Assembly: GCF_947499065.1 (NCBI RefSeq)
Contig: NZ_CANMMT010000005.1
Coordinates: forward strand, 124,001-188,000
Origin: an uncultured Tenacibaculum sp.
GTDB lineage: Bacteria; Bacteroidota; Bacteroidia; Flavobacteriales; Flavobacteriaceae
DNA: 64,000 nt
Direction of reading: 5' to 3'
Each line of letters begins with the position of its first letter. The stretch's first letter is position 1. The notes under the pieces are model-generated. The model did not search any database. It saw nothing but the letters and a program-made list of their open reading frames with translations, and was not told where the DNA came from. A program made the position numbers and the translations under genes. Positions 9,285-17,490 of this stretch are shown here, in pieces.

Positions 9285-10331
9285 TTATAAAACTTTCCTC
9301 ATAGTTGAAGTTTTAGCAACTGTTTCCTTCCATTCATTTTCTGGGTTACTATCTAAAGTAATTCCACCACCAATAAAAACAAATGCTGAATTATTTTTAA
9401 TCTCCATGCATCTTAGGTTTACAAAGAGTTCTGATGTGTTTTGGTCATTGTTGGTTAAATTCAATTCACCTAAAAAGCCTGTATAAAAGCTTCGGTTGTA
9501 ATTTTCATTATCTAAAATGAATTTTTTTGAAGGTTCTAAAGGTAAACCACAAACAGCAGGAGTAGGATGTAAGGCTTTTATTAATGTTGAGTTTTCAGCG
9601 TTTATAGTTCCTCTGATAACAGAACGTAAGTGTAATAAATTTCCTGCTTTAATAGTTTCAGTTTTTGAAATTTTAATATCCTTTGAAATCTTAGAAACTC
9701 TATCATTTATATAGTCAGTTACAAATTGTTGTTCTTCTATTTCTTTTGTTTTCCAAGTAACATCAGTAGTTCCATTAAAAATTTGTGTTCCTGCTAGTGA
9801 CATTGTTTTGAACTGAGCACCTTCAATTTTAACTAATGTTTCAGGGGTTGCACCTAACCACATACCAACTTTAGGGTGGTACCATAAATAAGTAAAAGCA
9901 CTAGGATAGTTTACCAAAAGTTTTTGAAAAGTTTTAATAGCATTAAAAGAATCAAGTTTAATTTCTTCTTTTCTAGATAAAACAACTTTTTTAAACAAGT
10001 TATCACTAATAGCTTTTACACCTTTTTCAACTAATTCAAGATGTTCTTTTTTAGAAGAATTGTTTGAATCAAACTCTTTTTGCTGAGATACTTTAATATC
10101 TAAATCTATTTCTTCTTGAAAAAAAGACGATTCTGTTTCAGGAATTAAAATAGCAGAGTTGTTATTGTCAAAAGGAGCAAAAATAAATCCACTCTCTGTG
10201 TAATTTTCAGAAGTGTATAAAGTATCGTTTTTTTGAAACCAAGCTTTTAGTATTGTAGTACCTGATTTTCTATAAATAACAAAAGGAAGCCTGTTTTCTA
10301 ATGCTTTTTTTGTTGCTGAGAATATATTCAA
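9285..10331 (-). CDS. menF: Isochorismate synthase / chorismate-binding enzyme
   Basis: Converts chorismate to isochorismate, the first committed step to menaquinone. The chorismate-binding fold occupies the C-terminal two thirds. It shows KKVVLSRKEEI (catalytic base region), WLGATPETL, the VCGLPLEPSKKFI...RSFYTGFLGEL segment, LRCMEI, and the metal-binding GGGITLDSNPENEWKETVAKTSTM. The N-terminal ~100 residues are divergent, as usual for MenF/EntC. It is the last gene of a three-gene leftward operon with a thioesterase and an alpha/beta hydrolase, overlapping the latter by 4 nt. The context favours MenF over anthranilate or PABA synthase. Confidence 0.87.
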   Translation of the reverse strand: MNIFSATKKALENRLPFVIYRKSGTTILKAWFQKNDTLYTSENYTESGFIFAPFDNNNSAILIPETESSFFQEEIDLDIKVSQQKEFDSNNSSKKEHLELVEKGVKAISDNLFKKVVLSRKEEIKLDSFNAIKTFQKLLVNYPSAFTYLWYHPKVGMWLGATPETLVKIEGAQFKTMSLAGTQIFNGTTDVTWKTKEIEEQQFVTDYINDRVSKISKDIKISKTETIKAGNLLHLRSVIRGTINAENSTLIKALHPTPAVCGLPLEPSKKFILDNENYNRSFYTGFLGELNLTNNDQNTSELFVNLRCMEIKNNSAFVFIGGGITLDSNPENEWKETVAKTSTMRKVL

Positions 10332-11179
10332 TCTATTTGATTTAGTAGTTGTTGTTTAATTTCATTAAAGTTGCTCCAAATAAATCCATGTCCAGCATCT
10401 TTAATAGAAATTAATTTAAATTGTTCTTTGGGGAACTGTTGTTCTAAAAAAGTTGAGTTTTCATAAGGAACAATCCAATCGTTAGATCCATGAATACTTA
10501 TAACTTTATTAGGAGAAGATTTCCAATTGTTTTCAAACTTTTGTAAATCTTTTTGATGAGACATTTTTTCTTTAGAAGCTTCTTTCCATATATCAGGAAC
10601 TAGCCATCTAGTCAATTTCGATTTATATAAATTAACAGCCCAAGGCATTGGCTCTACTTTACTGTAAACGGCTGGAGCTAATAAAATTGTTTTATTAATT
10701 TTTTCTTTAATAGCTAAAGCAATTGGTCCACCATACGAGTAACCAACTAATATTGTTTTTTGATGATCTAAGCCCTGAATAATATATTGTAGCATATCGC
10801 GTTCAAAAGCAATACTTTCTTGTACAGGATTTACATCTTTGTAGTTATATCCAATTCTATCGTATGAAATCATATTTACTTTACTTAACAGTAAGCTATC
10901 TTTCATATACTCAATAAAATCGGTAGATGAACCAATAGTTCCATGAACAAATACAAGTGTAGGTAAAGTAGTATCTTTTTGTATAGTTAGTTTTCGGAAT
11001 TTATAGTTTTTAAATGTATCGTAAGAAATAACAGGCTTTACATTACTGTTTTTAAAACTGTCTGTAACTTCTTCATCAGACTTAGGAGCTGTAAAACTTG
11101 AAAATAAATAGTAAAGAACTAAAAGAGCTACAAAAAGAATAGCTCCCATAATTTTTAATATTTTTTTTAATAATGTCAT
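10328..11179 (-). CDS. Membrane-anchored alpha/beta hydrolase
   Basis: An N-terminal membrane helix (~residues 8-28) anchors an alpha/beta-hydrolase domain. The HG oxyanion motif is in LVFVHGTIGSS, the nucleophile elbow is GYSYGG (Ser in G-x-S-x-G), the acid is probably in GSNDWIVPYE, and the catalytic His is in DAGHGF. The substrate is unknown. It sits between a DHNA-CoA thioesterase-like gene and isochorismate synthase with 0-4 nt spacing. A role in menaquinone synthesis (MenH-like) is conceivable but is only an inference; the anchor is unusual for MenH. Confidence 0.8.
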   Translation of the reverse strand: MTLLKKILKIMGAILFVALLVLYYLFSSFTAPKSDEEVTDSFKNSNVKPVISYDTFKNYKFRKLTIQKDTTLPTLVFVHGTIGSSTDFIEYMKDSLLLSKVNMISYDRIGYNYKDVNPVQESIAFERDMLQYIIQGLDHQKTILVGYSYGGPIALAIKEKINKTILLAPAVYSKVEPMPWAVNLYKSKLTRWLVPDIWKEASKEKMSHQKDLQKFENNWKSSPNKVISIHGSNDWIVPYENSTFLEQQFPKEQFKLISIKDAGHGFIWSNFNEIKQQLLNQID

Positions 11180-11617
11180 TTACTTTTTATCTAAAACAAT
11201 GTTGGTTATTTTACATAAAGAAATTAAAGTATCTTCTTCATCTACCACTCTAACTTCCCATAAATGAGTAGTTTTTCCTTTATGAATAGCCTTCGCAGTG
11301 GCAAAAACAGTTCCTGTCTTTTTACTTTTTAAATGATTAATACTTAGTTCAATTCCTTTTACTATTTTATTAGGATCTTTTAAGAAAAAAGCAGAAGCAG
11401 AACTACCAACAGTTTCAGCTAAAGCAGCAGTGGCTCCTCCGTGCAATAATCCATAAGGTTGATGAACTTTTGGGTTTACAGGCATCTTAGCGGTAATAAA
11501 ATCATCACCAAAATTAATAAATTCAATAGCTAAAGTTTCCATTAAGGTGTTCTTATTGTAGCTATTAAGTATATTTAGAGATTCTTGCTTATTCATTTTA
11601 CTAAAATTATCATTCAA
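11180..11617 (-). CDS. Hotdog-fold thioesterase, probably DHNA-CoA thioesterase
   Basis: PaaI-type hotdog thioesterase (145 aa). The active-site segment QPYGLLHGGATAALAETVGSSAS has the HGG and the catalytic Glu of the 4-hydroxybenzoyl-CoA/DHNA-CoA thioesterase group. It heads the operon containing menF, so hydrolysis of 1,4-dihydroxy-2-naphthoyl-CoA in menaquinone synthesis (MenI role) is the likeliest job. The gene is immediately followed by the hydrolase gene (no gap) and is divergent from the 11653 gene. Confidence 0.82.
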   Translation of the reverse strand: MNDNFSKMNKQESLNILNSYNKNTLMETLAIEFINFGDDFITAKMPVNPKVHQPYGLLHGGATAALAETVGSSASAFFLKDPNKIVKGIELSINHLKSKKTGTVFATAKAIHKGKTTHLWEVRVVDEEDTLISLCKITNIVLDKK

Positions 11618-11652
11618 AAATACGTATTTTTGTGGCTACTAAAAATGATAGA

Positions 11653-12141
11653 ATGTATAAAGTACGCGTAATTTTAGATACAGAAGAAGATGTAATCAGA
11701 ACCTTAACAGTTAACGAAGGAAAATCGTTAGAAGATTTACATTTTGAAATATCAAAATCATTTGGTTTTGATGGTCAGGAAATGGCCTCTTTTTACCGTA
11801 CAGATGAAGGTTGGAACCAAGGAGAAGAAATTCCATTATTTAACATGGCTGAAGCTGGAGAAGGACTGTCAATGGCTACTTGTGTTTTAAAAGAGGAATT
11901 ACCAAGAAATAATGATAAGCTAATTTATGTTTATGATTTTTTACAAATGTGGACTTTCTATGTTGAAGTAATAGAACAGTCTAATGAAGTGGTTAATGAA
12001 GCAAAAACAATTTTGTCGGTAGGAGAAGTACCAGCAGAAGCACCAGATAAAGAATTTAAAGCGGATGATTTGACAAAAGATTTAGACGACGAGTTTAATG
12101 ATTTTGAAAGTTTAGATGATTTCGATTTTGATAATTATTAA
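11653..12141 (+). CDS. pRiA4b ORF-3-like domain protein
   Basis: Protein of the plasmid pRiA4b ORF-3-like family. The signature is YKVRVILDTEEDVIRTLTVNEGKSLEDLHFEISKSFGFDGQEMASFY (~1-48), then LIYVYDFLQMWTFYVEVIE. The C-terminus is very acidic (DDEFNDFESLDDFDFDNY). Two starts are possible: GTG at 11632 or ATG at 11653. I prefer the ATG, because the GTG lies at the edge of a TATTTTTG (TAnnTTTG) box at 11625-11632, which would put the transcription start downstream of the GTG. Despite the family name there is no plasmid or transposon context; in Flavobacteriia it is a chromosomal gene next to the threonylcarbamoyl-AMP synthase. Function unknown. Confidence 0.78.
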   Translation: MYKVRVILDTEEDVIRTLTVNEGKSLEDLHFEISKSFGFDGQEMASFYRTDEGWNQGEEIPLFNMAEAGEGLSMATCVLKEELPRNNDKLIYVYDFLQMWTFYVEVIEQSNEVVNEAKTILSVGEVPAEAPDKEFKADDLTKDLDDEFNDFESLDDFDFDNY

Positions 12142-12146
12142 AAAAT

Positions 12147-12767
12147 ATGGCACAATTCATAAAACTATATAGCGATAACCCAAGTCCAAAACAAATAGAA
12201 AAAGTTGTAGATGTACTACAAAAAGGAGGCTTGGTAATTTATCCAACAGATACTGTTTATGGATTGGGTTGCGATATTACCAATACAAAAGCACTAGAAA
12301 AAGTTGCAAAAATTAAAGGTGTTAAATTAGAAAAAGCAAATTTTTCATTTGTTTGTAATGATTTGAGTCATTTATCAGATTATGTAAAACAAATAGATAC
12401 ACCAACCTATAAAATTTTAAAAAGAGCTTTACCAGGACCTTATACCTTTGTATTGCCTGGAAGTAATTCTTTGCCAAAGGTTTTTAAGAAAAGAAAAACA
12501 GTAGGTATTCGTGTTCCAGATAACAACATAGCAAGAGCCATTGTTGAAGCTTTAGGAAATCCTATTGTATCAACATCTATTCATGATGAGGATGAAGTAT
12601 TAGAATATACTACAGATCCTGAATTGATTTATGAAAAATGGCAAAACATAGTAGACGTAGTAGTTGATGGAGGTTATGGAGATAATTATGCATCTACTGT
12701 TATTGACTTAACTACCAGTGAACCAGAGGTTATTCGTGAAGGAAAAGGAAGTTTAGACATTTTGTAA
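12147..12767 (+). CDS. L-threonylcarbamoyladenylate synthase (Sua5/YciO/YrdC family)
   Basis: Makes threonylcarbamoyl-AMP from threonine, bicarbonate and ATP for the t6A37 modification of ANN-decoding tRNAs. The YrdC fold shows GGLVIYPTDTVYGLGCDITN (~28-47), the KRALPGPYTFVLPGS segment, the KKRKTVGIRVPDN motif (KxR-x-Pro type) and the late STVIDLT. Length 206 aa matches the short YciO/YrdC form without a Sua5 C-terminal domain. YciO paralogues are hard to separate from TsaC by eye; no other copy is in this window. Starts 5 nt after the preceding gene, same operon. Confidence 0.85.
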   Translation: MAQFIKLYSDNPSPKQIEKVVDVLQKGGLVIYPTDTVYGLGCDITNTKALEKVAKIKGVKLEKANFSFVCNDLSHLSDYVKQIDTPTYKILKRALPGPYTFVLPGSNSLPKVFKKRKTVGIRVPDNNIARAIVEALGNPIVSTSIHDEDEVLEYTTDPELIYEKWQNIVDVVVDGGYGDNYASTVIDLTTSEPEVIREGKGSLDIL

Positions 12768-12819
12768 ATAAACGATTATTTTCTTATCTTGTTGTAAATG
12801 AGATAGATGATGTTTATTT

Positions 12820-13500
12820 ATGACGATACTTTACTGTTTACTAGAGCAATTTCCAAATGATAGCGGCCCAATTTACCAAGAAACAATAGCAGGCAGAATG
12901 CCTGTTGAACCTTTCAATACGTTTAGCAACCTAATTTTTTTAGCAATCATATATTATTTAGGTAAGAAAATATATGAAAGTAAAAAGCAACACTTGTTTT
13001 TACTAAGCTGTTTGCCCATTATTTTTATAAGTTGGGTAGGAGGAACTGTCTATCATGCAACTAGAAGCCATGAGTTTTGGATTATGTTAGATTGGATTCC
13101 TATTATGTTATTAAGCTTAATGGGAGTAGTCTTTTTTATCTTTAAAGTAAAGAAAGGATGGAAATCCCGATTATTAATTATTACTTCAATAATAGTATTA
13201 TCCATTTTACCAAGGATGTTACCAATTCCTGAAGAGTATGACTCGTCAGTAAATTATTTAATCACAGCCATATCACTAGTAGGTCCAATTTTTTGGTATT
13301 TATATTTAACTCATTGGAAACACGCGAAACTAATGATATTGGCATGTGTTATATTTTTGATAGCAGTGTTTTTTAGAACTTTAGATAACCTAGCTATCAT
13401 ATTACCTATGGGAACTCATTGGCTATGGCATACATTTGGAGGTATTTCGGTATTCTTTTTACTTTATTATATCTATAAAGATGAAGAAGGCTTAGCCTAA
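12820..13500 (+). CDS. Alkaline-ceramidase-like membrane protein (CREST superfamily)
   Basis: Multi-pass membrane protein with seven hydrophobic segments. It carries the motif series of alkaline ceramidases: EPFNTFSNLIF (equivalent to the E-x-x-N-T-x-S-N of the family), SWVGGTVYHATRSHEFWIMLDWIPIM (Ser/Thr-x3-His...Asp), RTLDN, and a late HWLWHTFGG His pair. These Glu/Ser/His/Asp positions are those that build the zinc site in the CREST hydrolases. The gene could hydrolyse a ceramide or a related amide lipid. Flavobacteriia do make sulfonolipids and sphingolipid-like lipids, so a native substrate is plausible, but it is inferred. Separate short transcription unit after the threonylcarbamoyl-AMP synthase gene. 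Confidence 0.72.
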   Translation: MTILYCLLEQFPNDSGPIYQETIAGRMPVEPFNTFSNLIFLAIIYYLGKKIYESKKQHLFLLSCLPIIFISWVGGTVYHATRSHEFWIMLDWIPIMLLSLMGVVFFIFKVKKGWKSRLLIITSIIVLSILPRMLPIPEEYDSSVNYLITAISLVGPIFWYLYLTHWKHAKLMILACVIFLIAVFFRTLDNLAIILPMGTHWLWHTFGGISVFFLLYYIYKDEEGLA

Positions 13501-13514
13501 AGACGAGAATTCTA

Positions 13515-14618
13515 TTACTCAATAACCTTAACGAGCTTACCATCTTTAAATCGCCCGGTAATTAACCAGCCACCAAAGTCTTCAGAAACAGCCATAACTA
13601 ACGTGTTTTTTCCTTTTTTAAGAGGCAAGTAAATAGCATCAAAAAGTCCTACAGTTCCTAAATATCTGTAATCTCTGGATCTCCATCTATTAGTTCCTCT
13701 GTATATAGGTTTTCCATTCAGAAAAGCTACAACACGATCACTATAGCCAAATTCGAAAATTTTAGTTTGAACTTTATCAGAATGAATGTCAATTTTAGCA
13801 AAAACAGTATTACCTGGTTTTCCGTTTCTTAGTTGAACTACTCTAGAAATATTAGCAGCAGTACCTTCCTCGATTTCAGTAGTACCAATCCATTTTCTAG
13901 AATTTAAAAGTGATTTAAAGTTGTTTAAGTTATCAAGCTGTTTTTCTTCAAACTTATTAGATACTTTCCATTTAGAAACAAGATTTTTAATAGGTTTTCT
14001 ATCTAATGGTGAAAAATCGATAATCTCAGATTTATTAGGAGTTATTTTAATATTAGCCAAATGCAAACCACTTGAATTTCCACCCCTAAAACTAATTCCT
14101 CCTTCTTGAGTTGGGTTAAACAAGTTCCAAGATAGGTTGGGTTTGTCAGAATAGTCTAAATACACTTGTGCTTTGTTATCATTTACTACAAGTTTAACAT
14201 GTGTCCAATCGTCAAATTTATATTTATGAGGAAATGAATACTTTTTACCAAAGTACAATTGCCAAGGACTAATTCCTTTTGTAGTTGGAGCAGCTTGATT
14301 TGCATCTGGTTTTCCAGATAAATGTGGTCTCATATACCATTGTTCTGAATCTAAGCTTTTGGTAGTTCTAAAATAAACACCTGGAAAAGCAGGTTCCTCT
14401 TTTAAAAAAATGTCAAACTCTATAGTTCCATTTAAGAAGGTTTTATCTTTTAGAGTTATAGACCCAGCTTGTAAGTAAATAGCATCTTTGCCTTTGTAGT
14501 TTTCAATAATATAAGATTTCGCTTTGATATCCCAATTAATAGTGTCTAAAGGAATGTGATTTTGAGAATATCCAAAGTAGGTAACGAATAATAGAATGGC
14601 TAATAATCTTGAGTTCAT
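13515..14618 (-). CDS. Secreted LamG/DUF1080-like beta-sandwich protein
   Basis: A signal peptide (MNSRLLAILLFVTYFGYSQ, cleavage after ~19) is followed by a concanavalin-like sandwich. The sandwich shows GTIEFDIFLKEEPAFPGVYFRTTKSLDSEQWYMRPH and DDWTHVKLVVNDNKAQVYLD (~60-175). It resembles DUF1080/3-keto-disaccharide hydrolase and LamG domains. A second domain (~225-365) has RVVQLRNGKPGNTVFAKIDIHS and a jelly-roll-like end, KGKNTLVMAVSEDFGGWLITGRF, as in galactose-binding accessory domains. No catalytic residues can be assigned with confidence. It may bind or process carbohydrate at the cell surface. Divergent from the regulator gene at 14737. Confidence 0.6.
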   Translation of the reverse strand: MNSRLLAILLFVTYFGYSQNHIPLDTINWDIKAKSYIIENYKGKDAIYLQAGSITLKDKTFLNGTIEFDIFLKEEPAFPGVYFRTTKSLDSEQWYMRPHLSGKPDANQAAPTTKGISPWQLYFGKKYSFPHKYKFDDWTHVKLVVNDNKAQVYLDYSDKPNLSWNLFNPTQEGGISFRGGNSSGLHLANIKITPNKSEIIDFSPLDRKPIKNLVSKWKVSNKFEEKQLDNLNNFKSLLNSRKWIGTTEIEEGTAANISRVVQLRNGKPGNTVFAKIDIHSDKVQTKIFEFGYSDRVVAFLNGKPIYRGTNRWRSRDYRYLGTVGLFDAIYLPLKKGKNTLVMAVSEDFGGWLITGRFKDGKLVKVIE

Positions 14619-14736
14619 GATTAATGTGTTTAATTTTTACTCAAAAGTCTAAAAAGTTATTTTTCAGAGAGAAACAAACGTGTTCAAGTTCATTCATAGT
14701 TGTTCAAGTGGTGATTTTTGGTGATTTTTGTAGTGA

Positions 14737-15981
14737 ATGAATACCTTTAAAGAACATACCGAATTACAAAAGTGCTTGAGCCTAATAGAAGAGAAGCTAA
14801 ATTGGGGAGACTCTAAATTATGGCATAATGATGTTTTTACAGAATTAAGTGAAAAGATTCATGAAGAGACAAAAGTGTTATTAAGTGCCACTACCTTAAA
14901 AAGAGTTTGGGGAAGAGTTAATTATAAGAGCACTCCAAGTATTAGTACGCTAAATGCTTTGGCTCAATTTGCAGGTTATAGAAATTGGAGAGACTTTAAG
15001 AATACTAAAAAAGAATCAAAACTTACCTTTTACCAAAAAACAGTTTCTGCTAACTTTCGAGTTATTATGTTTTCAGCATTTATTATTGCCGTATTGTTTG
15101 TATCAATACTAGCTATGTCAAATAATAAAAGTGCAAAAGCTAAAGATTATTCTAAAATCTCTTTTAAAAGTAAACCTATTGTTGAAGGTTTACCTAATTC
15201 AGTAATTTTCGATTTTAATTTAGAAGGAGTCACTTCTAATAATATTTTAATTCAACAATATTGGGACACTTCTAAAACAATAGAAATTAATAAAGAACAA
15301 ACACAAGCTACGGGACAATACTATTATCCGGGGTATTTTAGAGCTAAGTTGTTAATAGATAATGAAATTGTTAGAGAGCACGATTTATTTATAAAAACAA
15401 AAGGTTGGATGGGAACCATAGATTATGAGCCTATACCAAAGTATTTTGAGCAAGAGCAAGTAAAAGTCAAAAATACATTAGCCTTTTCAAAAGAGGTGTT
15501 TGATGAAATTAGTAGCAATGAAAAACCAATAAATTCTACTTTTCACTTTGTAGATGACTTAGGAGATTTCTCTGGAGATAACTTTCAATTGGAGAGTAAA
15601 ATTAAAAGTACATTTAATGAAAAATGGGGCGTTTGTCAGAAAACAACCCTGATTATTATCGGTACAAAAAGCGCTTTTTTAATTCCGTTTTCAATTACAG
15701 GCTGTGCTTCAGAAATGAATTTAATGTTGAGTGATGTGTACTTGGAAGGTAAAAAGAACGACTTATCTGCATTAGGCACAGATTTATCAGATTTCAGAAA
15801 AATTAAGGTACTGAATCAAAATAAAAAAGTAAGTGTTTTTATTGATAGTACTCAAGTGTATACAAAAGCTTACAAAGAGTCTATAGGAACAATTGTGGGA
15901 ATTCGTTTTAGGTTTAAAGGAGTAGGAGAAGTTAAGGATTTTAGACTATCTAACTTAGAAGGAAATAAAATATTAGAATAA
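14737..15981 (+). CDS. Membrane-anchored protein with N-terminal DNA-binding-like domain
   Basis: Residues ~1-90 (KIHEETKVLLSATTLKRVWGRVNYKSTPSISTLNALAQFAGYRNWRDF) form the short helical domain often found at the N-terminus of Bacteroidota putative regulators. It looks like a winged or HTH DNA-binding unit. A membrane helix follows at ~108-127 (VIMFSAFIIAVLFVSILAM), then ~285 residues predicted outside, with beta-rich, carbohydrate-binding-like character at the end (STQVYTKAYKESIGTIVGIRFRFKGVGEVKDFRLSN). The arrangement suggests a one-component transmembrane regulator. It is divergent from the LamG-like gene, whose C-terminal part it faintly resembles in fold. The promoter region has two tandem GTGATTTTTG repeats (14711-14730). 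Confidence 0.6.
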   Translation: MNTFKEHTELQKCLSLIEEKLNWGDSKLWHNDVFTELSEKIHEETKVLLSATTLKRVWGRVNYKSTPSISTLNALAQFAGYRNWRDFKNTKKESKLTFYQKTVSANFRVIMFSAFIIAVLFVSILAMSNNKSAKAKDYSKISFKSKPIVEGLPNSVIFDFNLEGVTSNNILIQQYWDTSKTIEINKEQTQATGQYYYPGYFRAKLLIDNEIVREHDLFIKTKGWMGTIDYEPIPKYFEQEQVKVKNTLAFSKEVFDEISSNEKPINSTFHFVDDLGDFSGDNFQLESKIKSTFNEKWGVCQKTTLIIIGTKSAFLIPFSITGCASEMNLMLSDVYLEGKKNDLSALGTDLSDFRKIKVLNQNKKVSVFIDSTQVYTKAYKESIGTIVGIRFRFKGVGEVKDFRLSNLEGNKILE

Positions 15982-15983
15982 AC

Positions 15984-16982
15984 CTAACGTAGGTTTTCAA
16001 ATTTCTTTCTTCTTAAACCAAAGTATTGCCAAACAATCGAGGTATGTAAGTTATAATTAGACTTTTTCTGAAGTGTTTTACGTTTACTTAAAAACTTAAA
16101 AAAGTTCTTGTAAAAGCTAAAGTGAGCTTTTAAAATAGCCCATGTATGTATAGGTCTTAATTCAAGCATAAATTTTAGCCCAGCAACACCATCTAAAATT
16201 AAACGAGAAAAAACGACAAACAAAAACCATTGTTTAGGTACATTTTTAACAATGTTAAGTAAACTGTTTCTAAAGTTTAAAAAAGTTTTATGAGGGTTAC
16301 TTTCTTGTAAAGTAGCTCCACCAACATGATACACTGTAGAACTTCCTACATATTTAATAGTATAGCCTTCGTTTTGAGCACGCCAACATAAGTCAATTTC
16401 TTCTTGATGAGCAAAATAGTCTTCATCAAAACCATGTAATTGATGGTATACTTCAGAACGTATAAATAAGCAAGCACCAGAAGCCCAAAAAATAGAAGCC
16501 GTATCGTTGAACTGACCGTTATCGATTTCTAAATGGTTGAAAATTCTACCACGGCAATAAGGATAACCATATAAATCAATAAAACCACCACCAGCACCAG
16601 CGTATTCGAATTTAGTTTTGTCTTTAAAATCTAATAGCTTAGGTTGAATAATAGCAGTGTTTTCCTCTTCTTTAAAAGTTTTTAAAACAGGAGTTAACCA
16701 ATTTTCGGTAACTTCAATGTCAGAGTTTAGCAAACAATAAATATCAGCATCTATATGTTGTAAAGCGTCATTATACCCTTTAGCGTATCCGCCATTCTCT
16801 TTGTTTTTAACAATTTTAACACTAGGATAATGTTCTTTTACAAAAGTAATAGAGTCATCAGTAGAGGCATTGTCAGCAACATAAACTTCGGCTTCATTAG
16901 AGCTAAAATTTACGACTGATGGTAAAAACTGTTCTAACAATTTTTTACCGTTCCAATTTAATATGACGATTGCAGTTTTCAA
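15984..16982 (-). CDS. Family 2 glycosyltransferase
   Basis: GT-A fold transferase. The nucleotide-sugar site begins KTAIVILNWNGKKLLEQFLPSVV. The VYVADNASTDDSI, NKENGGYAKGYNDAL and DIYCLLNSDIEVTENWL motifs follow, the last containing the DxD-like metal site. The acceptor-side segment is FDEDYFAHQEEIDLCWRAQNEGY (ED-x-D type). These match rhamnosyl/dTDP-sugar GT2 enzymes of the WcaA/RfbN kind. The C-terminal ~60 residues are basic and amphipathic, probably membrane-associated. No sugar-synthesis genes are adjacent, so acceptor and donor are unknown. It ends 2 nt from the convergent upstream gene. Confidence 0.88.
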   Translation of the reverse strand: MKTAIVILNWNGKKLLEQFLPSVVNFSSNEAEVYVADNASTDDSITFVKEHYPSVKIVKNKENGGYAKGYNDALQHIDADIYCLLNSDIEVTENWLTPVLKTFKEEENTAIIQPKLLDFKDKTKFEYAGAGGGFIDLYGYPYCRGRIFNHLEIDNGQFNDTASIFWASGACLFIRSEVYHQLHGFDEDYFAHQEEIDLCWRAQNEGYTIKYVGSSTVYHVGGATLQESNPHKTFLNFRNSLLNIVKNVPKQWFLFVVFSRLILDGVAGLKFMLELRPIHTWAILKAHFSFYKNFFKFLSKRKTLQKKSNYNLHTSIVWQYFGLRRKKFENLR

Positions 16983-17029
16983 GACGGCAAAAATACACTT
17001 TTAAAGTGATTAAGTGATGCAATAATTTG

Positions 17030-17473
17030 TTAATTATAAGAAGGAATATCCCTTAAAAACACATAAGTTTCGTTTTCTTTATCTAAACTACAATAATAAT
17101 GTTCTAAACCATTGGTTATAACAAGATAATCGGCATCTAGCTTAAGATTGTATCGAGCTATTTGGTCAAAAGTATCTTGTGTTATTTTAACAGAAGGCGC
17201 TTTACATTCAACAATAATGTTTGGTTTACCGTTAGAATTAAAGATTAAAATATCAGTTCTTTTCTTTCTATTATTTATAGTAAGCTGTTTTTCAATAGCT
17301 ATTAAAGAAACAGGGTAGTTTTTTTCCCTAACCAAGTACTCAACAAAATGTTGACGCACCCATTCTTCGGGAGTTAATACCACATATTTTTTTCTCAAAT
17401 TATCGAAAATAAGCATCTTATTTTCGTTACTTTTGGTCTTGAATGTATAGCTAGGAAGATTGAGCTTTTGCAT
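17030..17473 (-). CDS. Type I restriction HsdR N-terminal-like nuclease-domain protein
   Basis: Stand-alone PD-(D/E)xK-type domain (147 aa) resembling the N-terminus of HsdR. PEEWVRQHFVEYLVREKNYPVSLIAIEK is the lead helix. The core RTDILIFNSNGKPNIIVECKAPSV supplies the D-x(n)-E-x-K nuclease residues, and YLVITNGLEHYYC is the last strand. This small protein is conserved next to holA in Flavobacteriia and is not part of a restriction system. A housekeeping nucleic-acid role is likely but unproven. It is divergent from holA with a 17-nt gap. Confidence 0.8.
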   Translation of the reverse strand: MQKLNLPSYTFKTKSNENKMLIFDNLRKKYVVLTPEEWVRQHFVEYLVREKNYPVSLIAIEKQLTINNRKKRTDILIFNSNGKPNIIVECKAPSVKITQDTFDQIARYNLKLDADYLVITNGLEHYYCSLDKENETYVFLRDIPSYN

Positions 17474-17490
17474 AAATCAAAAGTAAGAAA

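Noticed and set aside
11632..12141. Transposon or plasmid remnant suggested by the pRiA4b ORF-3 family name
   Set aside because: No transposase, inverted ends or plasmid genes; the gene is co-oriented and tightly spaced with a housekeeping gene.
17030..17473. HsdR-like protein as part of a type I restriction system
   Set aside because: No HsdM or HsdS genes nearby; the stand-alone domain next to holA is a common housekeeping arrangement.
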